Part shown: positions 50,181 through 61,136 of the stretch, piece after piece
Layout: each line of letters begins with the position of its first letter
Numbering within the stretch: position 1 is the first letter of the stretch
Assembly (NCBI GenBank): GCA_034336665.1
Contig: CM067592.1
Coordinates: 32,733,942 to 32,797,941, forward strand
Origin: Luscinia megarhynchos
Taxonomy: Eukaryota > Chordata > Aves > Passeriformes > Turdidae
Direction of reading: 5' to 3'
Length of the DNA: 64,000 nt
Translations under genes and position numbers: made by a program
The notes under the pieces: model-generated
Databases searched by the model: none
Told to the model about the DNA's origin: nothing
What the model saw: the letters and a program-made list of their open reading frames with translations, nothing else

Positions 50181-51241
50181 TTGCAAGCCTTTCATCTTAG
50201 AAGGGTTGATATTGGGACCATATATTTCCCATATAATTTATTAACACTATATTTTCTCTCTTAGGTTGGTATAACATATAGCAGCTTCTGAGAGAGTCCA
50301 GAAAAAGTTTTGCTAAGGAAATAATACTGAGGTTCACATCTTTGAATTTCTATTAAATTTTAGAAAATAAAATTAATTTTACATCCTTTTTCATCTATGG
50401 AAAAAACCCCAAGACCTGGGTTTCTCACTTCCACTCTCACCTTAGATCGCAAATAACTCGCTCACAGCTGTCTCAGTTTGTGATGAGGCACACATAGCTG
50501 GAAATCTGCAGATATGCCAAAAATCAGGTTCTTTGCAACAATGCTGTAAGTAGAAAGAAATAGTAGGAGCAGAATGAAATTTCAACTCAGGTACTGCAGC
50601 TGAGTATGAATATTAGCACAGAAGTAACTCCTATCATTCGTGATACACATTAGCATGTCTGACTGATTGCATGTCTTAAACACAAGTCCTTATGTTAAGC
50701 ACACAATTCTAGTAGAATCTAGCCATTTTCACATAAAAAAAGATTTAAACTGAGCTCTTGGCCCTCTTCCTCTTTGACAAGACTGTGACAGTTTTTTGGC
50801 AAAGCCGTGAGAGCCAATGGCAAGTGTCAGGAGTCTAAATTTCACAATATCATTGCACACTTTCCCAAGGTGTACTATATATGTAGCAGTATAATCATGG
50901 AACTTGCATTTTTAAATAAGAAACGGATCACACTTACAGATTATTTGTGTTTATGTATGAGTTTCTGACACCGAAAAAATATGCATGCATCTTAATTAGA
51001 TGTAGCAACTGTAGCCTTACCCTTGCTTCTAATATGTCTAGAAAATCTCAGAAATCTAAGACAAAGCAGGAAAAATTTCTATGGAAATTACTGTTAATTC
51101 AAACTCTTCCAAAGTCAGTTCTGTTCTGCTGAATTCAACTTGAAAATTATACCATAACTATCTCTCATCTTGACCAACATCTCAAAATTTGATATATATA
51201 ATTTCTAAAGAGATAATAATGCTCGCGGTGCTCTTGGCATT

Positions 51242-51314
51242 GATTTTTGGTTTTTGGGGTTTTTTGGGTTTTTTGGGTGGTTTTTTTTGTTTTGTTTTTT
51301 GTTTTTTGTTTGGT
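51242..51314 (+). repeat. GT-rich low-complexity tract
   Basis: Runs of TTTTTTGGG and GTTTTTT with no A or C for most of its length. Same class as the tracts at 1.9 and 34.0 kb. Confidence 0.88.
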
Positions 51315-52687
51315 ATGAGACACCAATTTTTTTTTCCTGGTAACGGTAGTAACTGAAAATGGGTAAGATTAAGATACATTTATTCCAGATTTAAAGTTTT
51401 GGCTTTTGGGCCTTCAGATGCATTCATGAATTCCCTTCATTTCCCAGCCTTAATGCCTTGGATCTCTGTGTGGAATGCAGTAAATAGTTTATTAGTCAAC
51501 ACAAAGTCAGTGAAGTCTATATTCAGGACTATGAGTAAAAATGCAGCCCAGAAAGTTCTATGCTTACATTTCAGTTTAACTCTTTGTAAGCTGAGATAGC
51601 TGTAGAGATTCTGAGTTGAGCCCATTCTTGTTTCTGTGGGTTTTTTTATTCCAGTGATAAAACAGAAGATCCATGATATAGGACAAATGATAGAGGAACA
51701 CATCTTCATGAGCAAATCTTGGTGCGATCATTTTCAGTCATTCTTCATCCAGTATTCAAACAAGTTCCATCCTCCCAAACTGAAGGCCCTTTTCTCCACT
51801 TAAATGGACAGATTTTGGATATAAGGAGGCCCGAAGTTATCAGGTAATCTGCTTTCACTTTATTTTATGTTTATGTTGCTTATTTTTAATGCTGGTTTTT
51901 CATGCATCGGAAATGCATGAAATACAGATCTTTGAAAAGAGACGGAGAGGGAACATAGGGTGGGATACACTGACTAATGAAATAATAGCTCATTTGCAAA
52001 GAGACTTCCAAAAGTTTAATTTCTCTGGAGGATGGCAGCACATGTGCCAAAACAAATGGAGAGAAAAATCTAGTCATGTTTTTCATTCCTAAGCTTCTTC
52101 CACAGCTTTGTGAGGTTTTTATCCATTTCTGTATTTTCAGGTCAGATTCTACTCCTCCACTGTATAGTATCTATCTCAGCTGTGAGCTTATCAGCTGCTC
52201 CCATAAGGGGTGTTTTTCCAGAACTGTCTAAATCTCTGCAATTCCTCAAATCCTGGCACCAAGTCCATTCTCACATACTATAAAAACTAGGCATCTAGCA
52301 GGTAGATGTCACAGTGTGCTTTCAAGCTGCATGTTAGCAAGATGCAAAGCACAACCAGCTTTTAAAATTGCCACATGGCTTCTCACTTTCCCTCTCTTGT
52401 TCCTTTTTCTTGTCTCACAGTAAAGCTTGATTCAGCAAAGCACCAAAATTTGCCATTGACTTTAAGATGTGGTTGTAATCTTAACCCAAGTAGACTCCTC
52501 CCCACCATGCACACACGTGTGTGTGAGCACACAGCAAAACACATTGTGCTGAATTGCAACCTCGCATTGTAAGTTTTCTGGGGATGCACCACTCCTTCCA
52601 TGCATTTGCAAAGTACTTGGCACCAAGACTTAAGACTGCACGGACACTTGAAGGTGCTCCTCAGCAAAAAGCTGCCACAGTGATGGC

Positions 52688-52714
52688 AGCTACCAAATTC
52701 ATAATTTGGTAGCT
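52688..52714. repeat. perfect inverted repeat, 12-bp arms, 3-nt loop
   Basis: AGCTACCAAATT, loop CAT, AATTTGGTAGCT. Arms of this length with so short a loop are uncommon by chance in this window; the role is unknown. Confidence 0.9.
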
Positions 52715-54915
52715 CCTTAGAACTAAGTGAGAATGGTGTCATTATGCATCAAAGATATTTGCTGGGAAGTCAGAAAGAATAATATGATGATACATTTAAA
52801 TATATATTGCTATATGGTAGAGAGAAGGTCTGAAGTCTTCCACATTGCCAGCACCAGTGGTGCTATAGTCCCAGCTCATTCCAAGCATCTGGAACATCAT
52901 GTCTAGGGAATAAGAGAAATTGCAACCTGGAGTACATTGCTGGATTTGAAAATCTGCCCCCAAAGAAAGGAAAGGGTCACATTTTCAAGGTGAATAACAC
53001 CTTGTCAATTGCTTGAAAATATCTAGATGAACTACCAAGAGCCCAGAGCCCCCTGTAGAGGATAGATAAGTGCAGTAGAGATGGTGGTTTTACCTCACTA
53101 ATTGACAGATTCCTTACCATTGTGACTACTTGCAGAGACTACACAGTAAGTAAAACTGAGATAGTCACAGCTAGCTGTCAGTAAAATTTGCCTAATGAGG
53201 CAAGAGTTGCTCAATTATATGTGTCAATGTACCCTTCTTAGTCCCCACTTAGTTAATGGGTTTGTATGTGCTTGCCACTGTGAGCAAAAGTTAAGGTTTG
53301 TTTTTTAAGACCATCGTTAGACTTTTTTGAGGCAGCATGGTCCACATGTTTCCCATCCTAGGTACAAATACATAGATGGCACCAGATGTTGTCCATTGGA
53401 CAGAAAGAAGCTAAGCTCCAAGTTGACAGCTGTAGCTGATGAGGTCATCAATACAGTTTAGAGATGGAAAGAATTCAGTGGAAAAAAACATGTCACTTTT
53501 TCTTTTTCTCTTGTTTGAAGTCACTGAGCTTCAGGGTTCAGGGGAATTGTTGCTTTGACTTTATTCTTCTGTAGACGGGTGGCTGCCTGCCAGTGGCAGC
53601 TGCATATGGGATCATTTGCATTGCATGAGGAGTCTCTTGTTTAAAGGGAAGCTCTTCCTTCCCTTAGATCATCTGCTTCTTTAGAGTCAGGGCCACTGTT
53701 TCACACAGATTGTATTCTTCCTTTAATCTTTTCTCTCTACTTACTCTGCACTCGTTAACAAGTATCCAAAGCCAGGTTTAGCAGACTCATCTGGGATAGC
53801 TGAAAAAGGCAGTCAGTGGACAAAGAGGGAATTATTTTATATTCTTGTGGTTACATACTTCTATGAGAGGATTTTTTGCAGTGGGCATATGCTGTCTTAC
53901 ATCATCATGCTACAAGCAGGAGTCTAAGAAACTGTTATTTTTCGCATGCAGAATGGATATTTAACCTATCTTGGGAACATGTTCTGTGTTTGCACCTCAT
54001 GTAGACAGTGGGGTACTCTTCCCAGAGCCCCACATCAAACAACTGAGTCCCTTTCATCTCCAGGAGCAATGCAATTCATTTCTTTTGCACCTGACAAGTC
54101 AGGGACAATCAACTATTTTAATGGGTTTTGTGGGGGAAGTAAAGAGTGAGGGATAGAGAAGAAAGTTCCCCTAGAATGGTATTATAAAAACTGTGACTAA
54201 CATATTAGCAATTTGGCTTCATACCCTGCACACAGGAGAGTGCCTAAGTAAAATAAGATTAAGTGACTGTGATACAGTTCAGGCACTCAAGTCCAAACTT
54301 GCTGGATGGTTGCCTTTTCAGATCTAAAGCATACACTGTAAACAGTTCTTTCCATACTTCAGGATATAAGTTGTCTTTTTATCCCCCTTTGCTTCCTCCT
54401 CACTTCCCTCCCAGAACTTTCAGTATGCAAGAGTAGGTGCATTCCTGCTGTCTGATACAAGTTTAAGATGTGCTGTGCATGGCCTCTCTGGTTAAAGACA
54501 GATAGCAACACTCACCCACAAGTAAAGGCTGTCTCTGAATTCTAGTCAAGTAAAGTAATTTTGTCTTCAAAAGGTAAAAATCTTATAAACTGTAATAAAA
54601 CCCACAAGTGGACAGACCTAATTAAAGTGGCAGTAGCATTTTAATACATGCCATCTCATACAGGAGAGGAGACATGGTTTTAATACGATCTTTCATAATG
54701 TAATCAGCTAAGCTGATGAGAAAAAAATGTGGAGAAATAGACTCTTTGAAAGTCTTGTTAACCTCCTCTCTGCTTTGAAACTCTTTTGCACCCTCCCAAA
54801 AGAAGGGAAGAAAAAGAAACAAGGAGAACAAGCATGAGAACATGCTAGACAGTTAGTGAGTTCACTGTGTCTTTGCTAGATATACACACATCAGTGACTG
54901 ACTAGAAAGGGGAAA

Positions 54916-54955
54916 GGGGGAAAAAAAGGCACAAAAAAACCAAAAACAGCAAGAG
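54916..54955 (-). repeat. A-rich low-complexity patch
   Basis: AAAAAAACC and AAAAAC units following a purine-rich run. It is the reverse-strand version of the GT-rich class. Confidence 0.7.
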
Positions 54956-55503
54956 GAAGCTTGTCCAGGCGCCTAATCTTTGGGAAGCTAGCCAAATTTC
55001 ATCTGTAACCAGGCAAGTCAGATTTGCCAGCTGAGACTCTCTCTGTGTCTGTAGACTGGTGCAGACATGGGGAGTCAGAGAGTCACAGTGAATTACTATG
55101 GAATACCAGGAAGAACAAAGTGCTGTTAGCAATGTTGCTGCCCAAACAATATCAAAGATCTACTTTTTGATTGTAATTTGTTCTAAAAGCAGTTCAAGCA
55201 ATTCCTAAGTATCACAGAAAGAAAGGAGGGTCTGATTATTGCTTGTTTTTAGGTGGTTTTTTGGTTTTTGTTAACACAGGGTCTGTTAAACCCCTAGTGC
55301 ATAGTAACTATAGATTCCACTTGGTTCGTTCCCTTTGAAGTCAGTTTGCTTTTGTTCTTTACCTAACTTGACACAATTTTCTATGAGCTAATTTGTATGC
55401 AGCCCTGGTCAGAACCTGCCACCCAGAATTCTGTATGTGAATTTACCATCAGGGAGAATGAATTTACTGTAGGAATAGAGATTGATTTTGTGGTGGGAAA
55501 GTT

Positions 55504-56042
<539 letters not shown>

Positions 56043-58018
56043 TTAAATGGAAAGAAATGGAAAGAAATGTTATTGCAAGCACAAATAACAAATATGGGAA
56101 AGCAGAAAATATTTAGGGAAATCCTGACAATAGCATACCTCTAATATGACAGCAGAGGGAGGGGTAAAGCTATAAAGAACAAGTAAAAATCATGCTTTCT
56201 TTAAATGCTCTGCATTTTTCAAACTATTCTATACTTTTCACATTATGATATCCACAAACTGAAAACTAAAATATTCTGGAAAACCCTGAAATATTCAGGG
56301 ACTCGGAAAAGAAGAACAACAAAATTGTAGGTTATGCCTAGCAAGTCAAAAAAAGTGACCTAGAATTCTGTCTGCATTACAGAGTTAGCGAGACTTGTGT
56401 TCCTGCTGCTTTGTTGTCACTTTTTCCGGTTTTCTACCATTCATAATTTCGATTCAAAATTAACTTAGTAGAAAAATTTTTGTGTGTACTAGCTACTGCT
56501 CCTGTACCAAGGCCACTTATGGGATTGTGCCAAAATGTTGAAAAAAAGAAAACCAAATTATTTCTAGGATGAACACTGCGAATTTTGTTTTGAAATCACC
56601 TAAAAGAATCACATTTGTCTTAAAAAAAAAAAAAAGGCTGAACTTTAATAAAGAAATATTAACAACAGCCAGAGTTACAATCAGTGGAAAATATTTTGGA
56701 AAGGCTATTAAAACTCATACTTCAGGGCTCAAGCCAATATTTATTATGGGCCAAAGTGAGACTTAATACAGTGGCAGAGAAGGAACAGGGCAGCTTAATC
56801 CACATCTGCTTGCTGTTATTTTCCACCACTGTCTTTAAATGGTCTCATCTATCTGAGACAGAGAAGTCTGGAATAGGCAGACCTGAAGTCTGATCTATTC
56901 AGACAATGCCTGTGTTTTATTAGGTTTATTTTGTTTAGCAGCAGCAGCACTGTTTCTGGCATTGCACCGTTCCCAAATACAGAGAGCCCTGACTAAGCTG
57001 AGTCATCATGAGATGATGATGGGAAAGTGCAGCACTCTGCAAAGCTCATCATTTCTGATGAAACAGTGCCATGAAAGCTTCTGCCCTCAGCTAGCCCAGT
57101 GCTTAGTATTCACATGGACTTCTCACAGCTTTTCTGAGTGAGAAGCATCTTTCCTGAGACTGCCCTTGAGAACAACCCACCCCTTCCAGCTGGACTTTGC
57201 AGTTAAGCCCTGCCAGCAGAGATGTTATGCAATTTCAGCATTGGTTGCTGCATTTCCCCACATGCAGGTGAAGAATCTGCCAAGGGTTCAAATGGTGGTA
57301 CGGTTTCTGCTCTCCAGTAGGACCATGCAGGGACGTTTCCCAGCACACACTTCCCCTTCACACCTTTTCCCAGCATCTCAAGCTCAAAGACCTGCCTGTG
57401 ACCAGCTCAACGGGCCAGCTGGCTCTCCTCAGCCTGCACCACTGTGGTGGCAGTGCTCCATATGCAGCCACAGCGCATGTCCAGCCTTACTGAGCCTGCC
57501 ACACATGTCAGTGAGCTCCCACAATCAGCCCATTGCACCTGCTACTCATGTCTGGAAAGTATGACTGGAAAAGAGACTACAAACTGTGAAGCAGCTTCGT
57601 TGCATCTGAGCCTTGAATGGCCATTTACCAGCCAAATACAGACACTGACTGTAGAAGCAGTGCTCTCCAAGGATACCATCTCCTGGTGGGCATCTGTCCC
57701 CAGAAATTCTCCCAGAAATTGGAGACCAGCTTGGAGTTAAGCTCTTGGACATTCAGGATGAGGTGTGTTGGCTGAGGGGTCAACCATGCCTTTCTAATTC
57801 ACAGACTTAAGCAGGAGGTGGTCATTGTCCTCCTTCCACTTCACCTTGGTGTTCTCTGTGTGAGGCCTGGCTTAAGGCCAGGTTTTGGTTCAGTTCTTTG
57901 TGCTCTAAAGACAGCAACAATGGCAGAGAGATTTCCTGCAAGCCGTGAAAATGGCAGGTGAAGATGGTGTTTTCACCGTCACCCTCTAAGCAGATGATGC
58001 AGAGACAGGAATGGCAGA
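56043..58018. other. non-coding, nothing recognised
   Basis: Unique-looking sequence with an A14 run at 56622-56635. A 132-codon open frame at 57166-57564 lies in a locally GC-richer patch, with no domain or motif that I recognise. Confidence 0.5.
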
Positions 58019-58170
58019 CTCATAGCATCATTTAGATTAGAAAAGACCTTCAAGATGATCATGTGTAACTGCTAACACAGCACTGCAATCCTGTCCAGCT
58101 GCCAAAGGCCAGAAGTCTTCTCCATTCTCCCTTTACTAAACGATTTCCCTAAACCATGAGTGCCAGGTGT
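58019..58170 (-). mobile_element. CR1-type 3'-end remnant, minus strand
   Basis: CATAGCATCATTTAGATTAG, AAAAGACCTTCAAGATGATC, a CACAGCACTGC stretch and CCCTAAACCATGAGTGCCA match the inverted 3' end of a CR1 subfamily common in birds (as I recall it, AATCATTTAGGTTGGAAAAG...). About 150 bp survive and no coding part is present. Confidence 0.75.
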
Positions 58171-58934
58171 CATGCTTCGCTGGAAATTTGGCAATTCCTT
58201 CTAGCTTCACACAGTGAATTTTGATGCTATTACTGGAGGGAACAACCTTTTTATCACTCATGGAAGAGAACATTTGCTTAATCATAGTTTATATGGTTTT
58301 CATCTGACTGACCTGTTCCTGATACACAGGCTAGCATACAAAGATCAGCCTCTTTGGTTAAACTTAGCTGTAAGAACCAATGTGTAAGCAGTCTCAAACT
58401 TAAAGACAAGAATAACTGTAAGCCACTTTTTTTTTTCATTAAAGCTCTGATTTTCTCATTCCATACTTTATCTAATAGTAGTGGCTTGCTTTACAGGCTA
58501 ACTCAAGAGATTTATCTCTTAATTTGTTTAAATTTAGATTGTCATGAGTGTTACTTGACCCCTGAAACCTTGCTAGTGTTTCAGAAGTTCTCATTCAGCA
58601 ATTGAATAACAAGTATTTCTGCTAATGAACAATTCCTTTTACCTAGGTCTACAGTTTTTTAAACTATTTTTGCTTATTCAAGGGTCATTCAAAGCATTAA
58701 GGGCACAAGCGAGAACAGATTTTTTCCTGCATCTGTCTTCATTTCTTTAAATTCCATTTTACATTACAAAATACACATAGAAATATCTTATTGGTCCATT
58801 TGATCTGTCAGATATTTAAAGAATTAATACAGCTAGCCTAACAAGCTTCCAATAGTGCTTTTGCAAAAGCACTGTTGCTTGTGCATTTCAGGCCCGAGCG
58901 AGAGGAAGAACTATTTTAAAACAGAATTTGTTGT
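58171..58934. other. non-coding, nothing recognised
   Basis: AT-rich sequence between a CR1 remnant and the ERV-derived composite. The short open frame at 58354-58605 has no recognised content. Confidence 0.5.
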
Positions 58935-60400
58935 TGTCATGGTTTGACACTGGTCAAACAGCAGGCACACACAAAAGCCACTCGTTCAACCCTGGATCCC
59001 CCATGGGCTGTGGGTGGATCTCTGCATCCCCCCCATGGTTCCCCACACGCTGTGGGTGGATCTCTCATCCCCCATGGATCCCATGGGCTGTGGGTGGATC
59101 TCTGCATCCCCCATGGATCCATATGGGCTGTGGGTGGATCTCTGCATCCCCCATGGATCCCCCATGGGCTGTGAGTGGATCTCTGCATCCCCCATGCATC
59201 CCCATGGGCTGTGGGTGGATCTCTGCATCCCCCATGGATCCATATGGGCTGTGGGTGGATCTCTCATCCCCCATGGATCCCCACGGGCTGTGGGTGGATC
59301 TCTGCATTCCCCATGGATCCCCGTGGGCTGTGGGTGGATCTCTCATCCCCCATGGATCCCCACGGGCTGTGGGTGGATCTCTGCATTCCCCCCATGGATC
59401 CCATGGGCTGTGGGTGGATCTCTGCATCCCCCATGGATCCCCACGGGCTGTGGGTGGATCTCTGCATCCCCCCATGGATCCCCACGGGCTGTGGGTGGAT
59501 CTCTGCATTCCCCCCATGGGATCCCATGGGCTGTGGGTGGATCTCTGCATCCCCCATGGATCCCCCACGGGCTGTGGGTGGATCTCTGCATTCCCCCCAT
59601 GGATCCCATGGGCTGTGGGTGGATCTCTGCATCCCCCATGGATCCCCACGGGCTGTGGGTGGATCTCTGCATTCCCCCCATGGATCCCATGGGCTGTGGG
59701 TGGATCTCTCATCCCCCATGGATCCCATGGGCTGTGGGTGGATCTCTCATCCCCATGGATCCTCGTGGGCTGTGGGTGGATCTCTCATCCCCCATGGATC
59801 CCCCGTGGGCTGTGGGTGGATCTCTCATCCCCCATGGATCCCTGTGGGCTGTGGGTGGATCTCTCATCCCCATGGATCCCCATGGCTGCAGGGCACAGCT
59901 GCCTCACCATGGTCTGTCTGTACCACAGCCTGCAGAGGAGTCTCCACTCCTGGAGCAGCTCCTGCCCCTCCTTCTCCACTGACCTTGGTGTCTCCACGTT
60001 GTTTCCCTCACATGTTCTCACTTCCTCCTTTTCTCTTGGTAGAAATAAACTGCTCACACTTGTTTAGATTTTCTTCCTAAATATGTTATCACAGAGGGGT
60101 TACCAGCCTCTCTCATTGGCCCGGTTTTGCCAGCAGCATGTCCATCCTCAGAGCCAGCAGGGCTTGGCTCTGCTAGACATGGTAGAAGCTCCCAGAAGCT
60201 TCCAGAAGCTTTTCACAGAAGCCACCTCTGTGGTCCCCTGCTACCAAACAGGCCATGCAAAAACAACATAGTTGTCCAGGCCAGTCAGCACTTTGGCCTA
60301 TGTTGTATGCTCAAAATCTCTCATTATATCCCCTACATCTCTGGTACCATACTAGCTAGCATACTTCTCCAGAATTCATGGGCCCCCTCTATCTACACAA
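58935..60400 (-). mobile_element. ERV-derived element carrying an expanded minisatellite (probably minus orientation)
   Basis: The left edge TGTCATGGTTTGACACTGGT is, in reverse complement, the end of an avian ERV LTR. It aligns by eye over about 60 bp with the reverse complement of the end of the plus-strand LTR at 61136. Just inside it the sequence jumps into the 40-bp minisatellite. From 59884 a non-repeated region follows (GCAGGGCACAGCTGCCTCAC; CTGACCTTGGTGTCTCCACG; AAATATGTTATCACAGAGGG; CACAGAAGCCACCTCTGTGG). I recognise this region from memory as part of a widespread avian ERV-associated repeat. I see no gag, pol or env coding sequence. Element boundaries on the right are uncertain. Assignment rests on memory of the repeat family and needs a library search. 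Confidence 0.65.
58994..59890 (+). repeat. minisatellite, 40-bp unit, about 22 copies
   Basis: The unit is roughly ATGGATCC + CC(A/T)(C/T)GGGCTGTGGG + TGGATCTCTGCATCCCCC. I count 22 occurrences of the GCTGTG(G/A)GTGGAT core, most separated by 38-41 bp. Most units carry a GGATCC (BamHI) and a CCATGG (NcoI) site. Variants include ACGGG versus ATGGG, GCATT versus GCATC, and loss of GC to give CTCTCATCC. Between about 59361 and 59710 the variants alternate, forming an 80-bp higher-order dimer. Since 40 is not a multiple of 3 and no unit has a stop in any frame, all plus frames stay open (up to 379 codons), as do minus frames. This is not evidence of a protein. Confidence 0.97.
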
Positions 60401-60586
60401 CCTCTTTTTTTTTTTCAAATGGCATTTTTTTATGCCAGTATTTGTAACAATCTCTACAAAGATGCTGCAAAGTAGGATTGTTTCAATTCAGCCACTGCTG
60501 GAACCTAAAACCAGGGCCCAAGCCACATTGACAGCACAAAGCTCTGTTAGATTAGTGCTTTGTGTTTAGGTCAAGTTTTCCTTCCG
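60401..60586. other. spacer between ERV-derived element and LTR
   Basis: Contains a T-run (about 60403-60415) and no recognisable polypurine tract immediately before the LTR start. It may be ERV internal sequence. Confidence 0.4.
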
Positions 60587-61136
60587 TGATGGTTTTGGCT
60601 GGGATGGCATTAATGTTTTAGATTTGTTCCGGAGAGAGTGTTGATAACTCAGGAATGTTTTCATTATTGCTGAGCAGTGTCAGGGCATTTTCTGCTCCTC
60701 ATACCACCCTGTCAGAGTGGGCTGGGGAGGGGAGGCGGCTGGAGCAGCTGACCCCAGCTGACATACGGGATATCCCAGAGGCGCTGTGCTCAGTGTATAC
60801 AGAGAGGGGAAGAAGGGGGAAGTGGCAGGGGGACATTTGAAGTGATGGTGTTTGTCATTCTGAGTTACATGTGATGGAGCTCTGCTTTGCTGGGGATTGC
60901 TGAACACCTGCCTGCCCATTGGAAGTGATAACTGAATTCCTAGTTTTGCTCTGTGTGCATGAGCGGCTATTGCTCTACCTATTGAATTGTTCAGAACTCT
61001 TTTTTCACTTCTTTTATTTATTTCTACCCTTCTGGTTTTTTATTTCTACCCTTCTGATTCTTTTCCCCATTCGACCAGGGAGGAGTGAGCAATTTCCCGT
61101 GTGGTGTTTAGTTGCTATCTAGGGTGAAACATGACA
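60587..61136 (+). mobile_element. ERV LTR, apparently near full length
   Basis: About 550 bp starting TGATGGTTTTGGCTGGGATG and ending CTAGGGTGAAACATGACA, with the TG...CA ends of a retroviral LTR. Internal landmarks, in order: GTTGATAACTCAGGAATGTT; GAGCAGCTGACCCCAGCTGA; a TATA-like GTGTATACAGAGAG near 60794; GCTGAACACCTGCCTGCCCA; CTACCTATTGAATTGTTCAG in the position of the usual ATTAAA-type poly(A) region; and GGAGGAGTGAGC near the 3' end. I recognise the type as a common avian ERV LTR, possibly ERVL-class. No target-site duplication is obvious (CTTCCG before, CCCCAA after), and no coding ERV sequence adjoins. A 22-bp-period duplication near 61.03 kb is private to this copy. Confidence 0.85.
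61017..61056 (+). repeat. tandem duplication inside the LTR
   Basis: TTTATTTCTACCCTTCTG at 61017-61034 recurs exactly at 61039-61056. The related LTR at 44.5 kb has only one copy of the corresponding segment, so this is a local duplication. Confidence 0.88.

Larger units (their letters stand above)
49203..55503. other. non-coding, mostly unique sequence
   Basis: No gene, RNA or clear transposon. It contains small duplications at 49.4 and 50.1 kb, a GT-rich tract at 51.2 kb, a 12-bp-arm inverted repeat at 52.7 kb and an A-rich patch at 54.9 kb. Open frames (up to 119 codons at 52383-52742, minus) have no recognisable content. Confidence 0.5.

Noticed and set aside
57166..57564. 132-codon plus-strand frame
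   Set aside because: Pro/Ser/His-rich translation with no domain, overlapped by open frames in other registers.
58994..59890. CRISPR-like array of regularly spaced repeats
   Set aside because: Units abut with no unique spacers, the host is a vertebrate and no cas genes exist. It is a minisatellite.
58928..60080. 379-, 322- and 301-codon frames as a proline/tryptophan-rich repeat protein
   Set aside because: All frames on both strands are open because the 40-bp unit lacks stops. The frame rotates each unit, and variants are not codon-biased.
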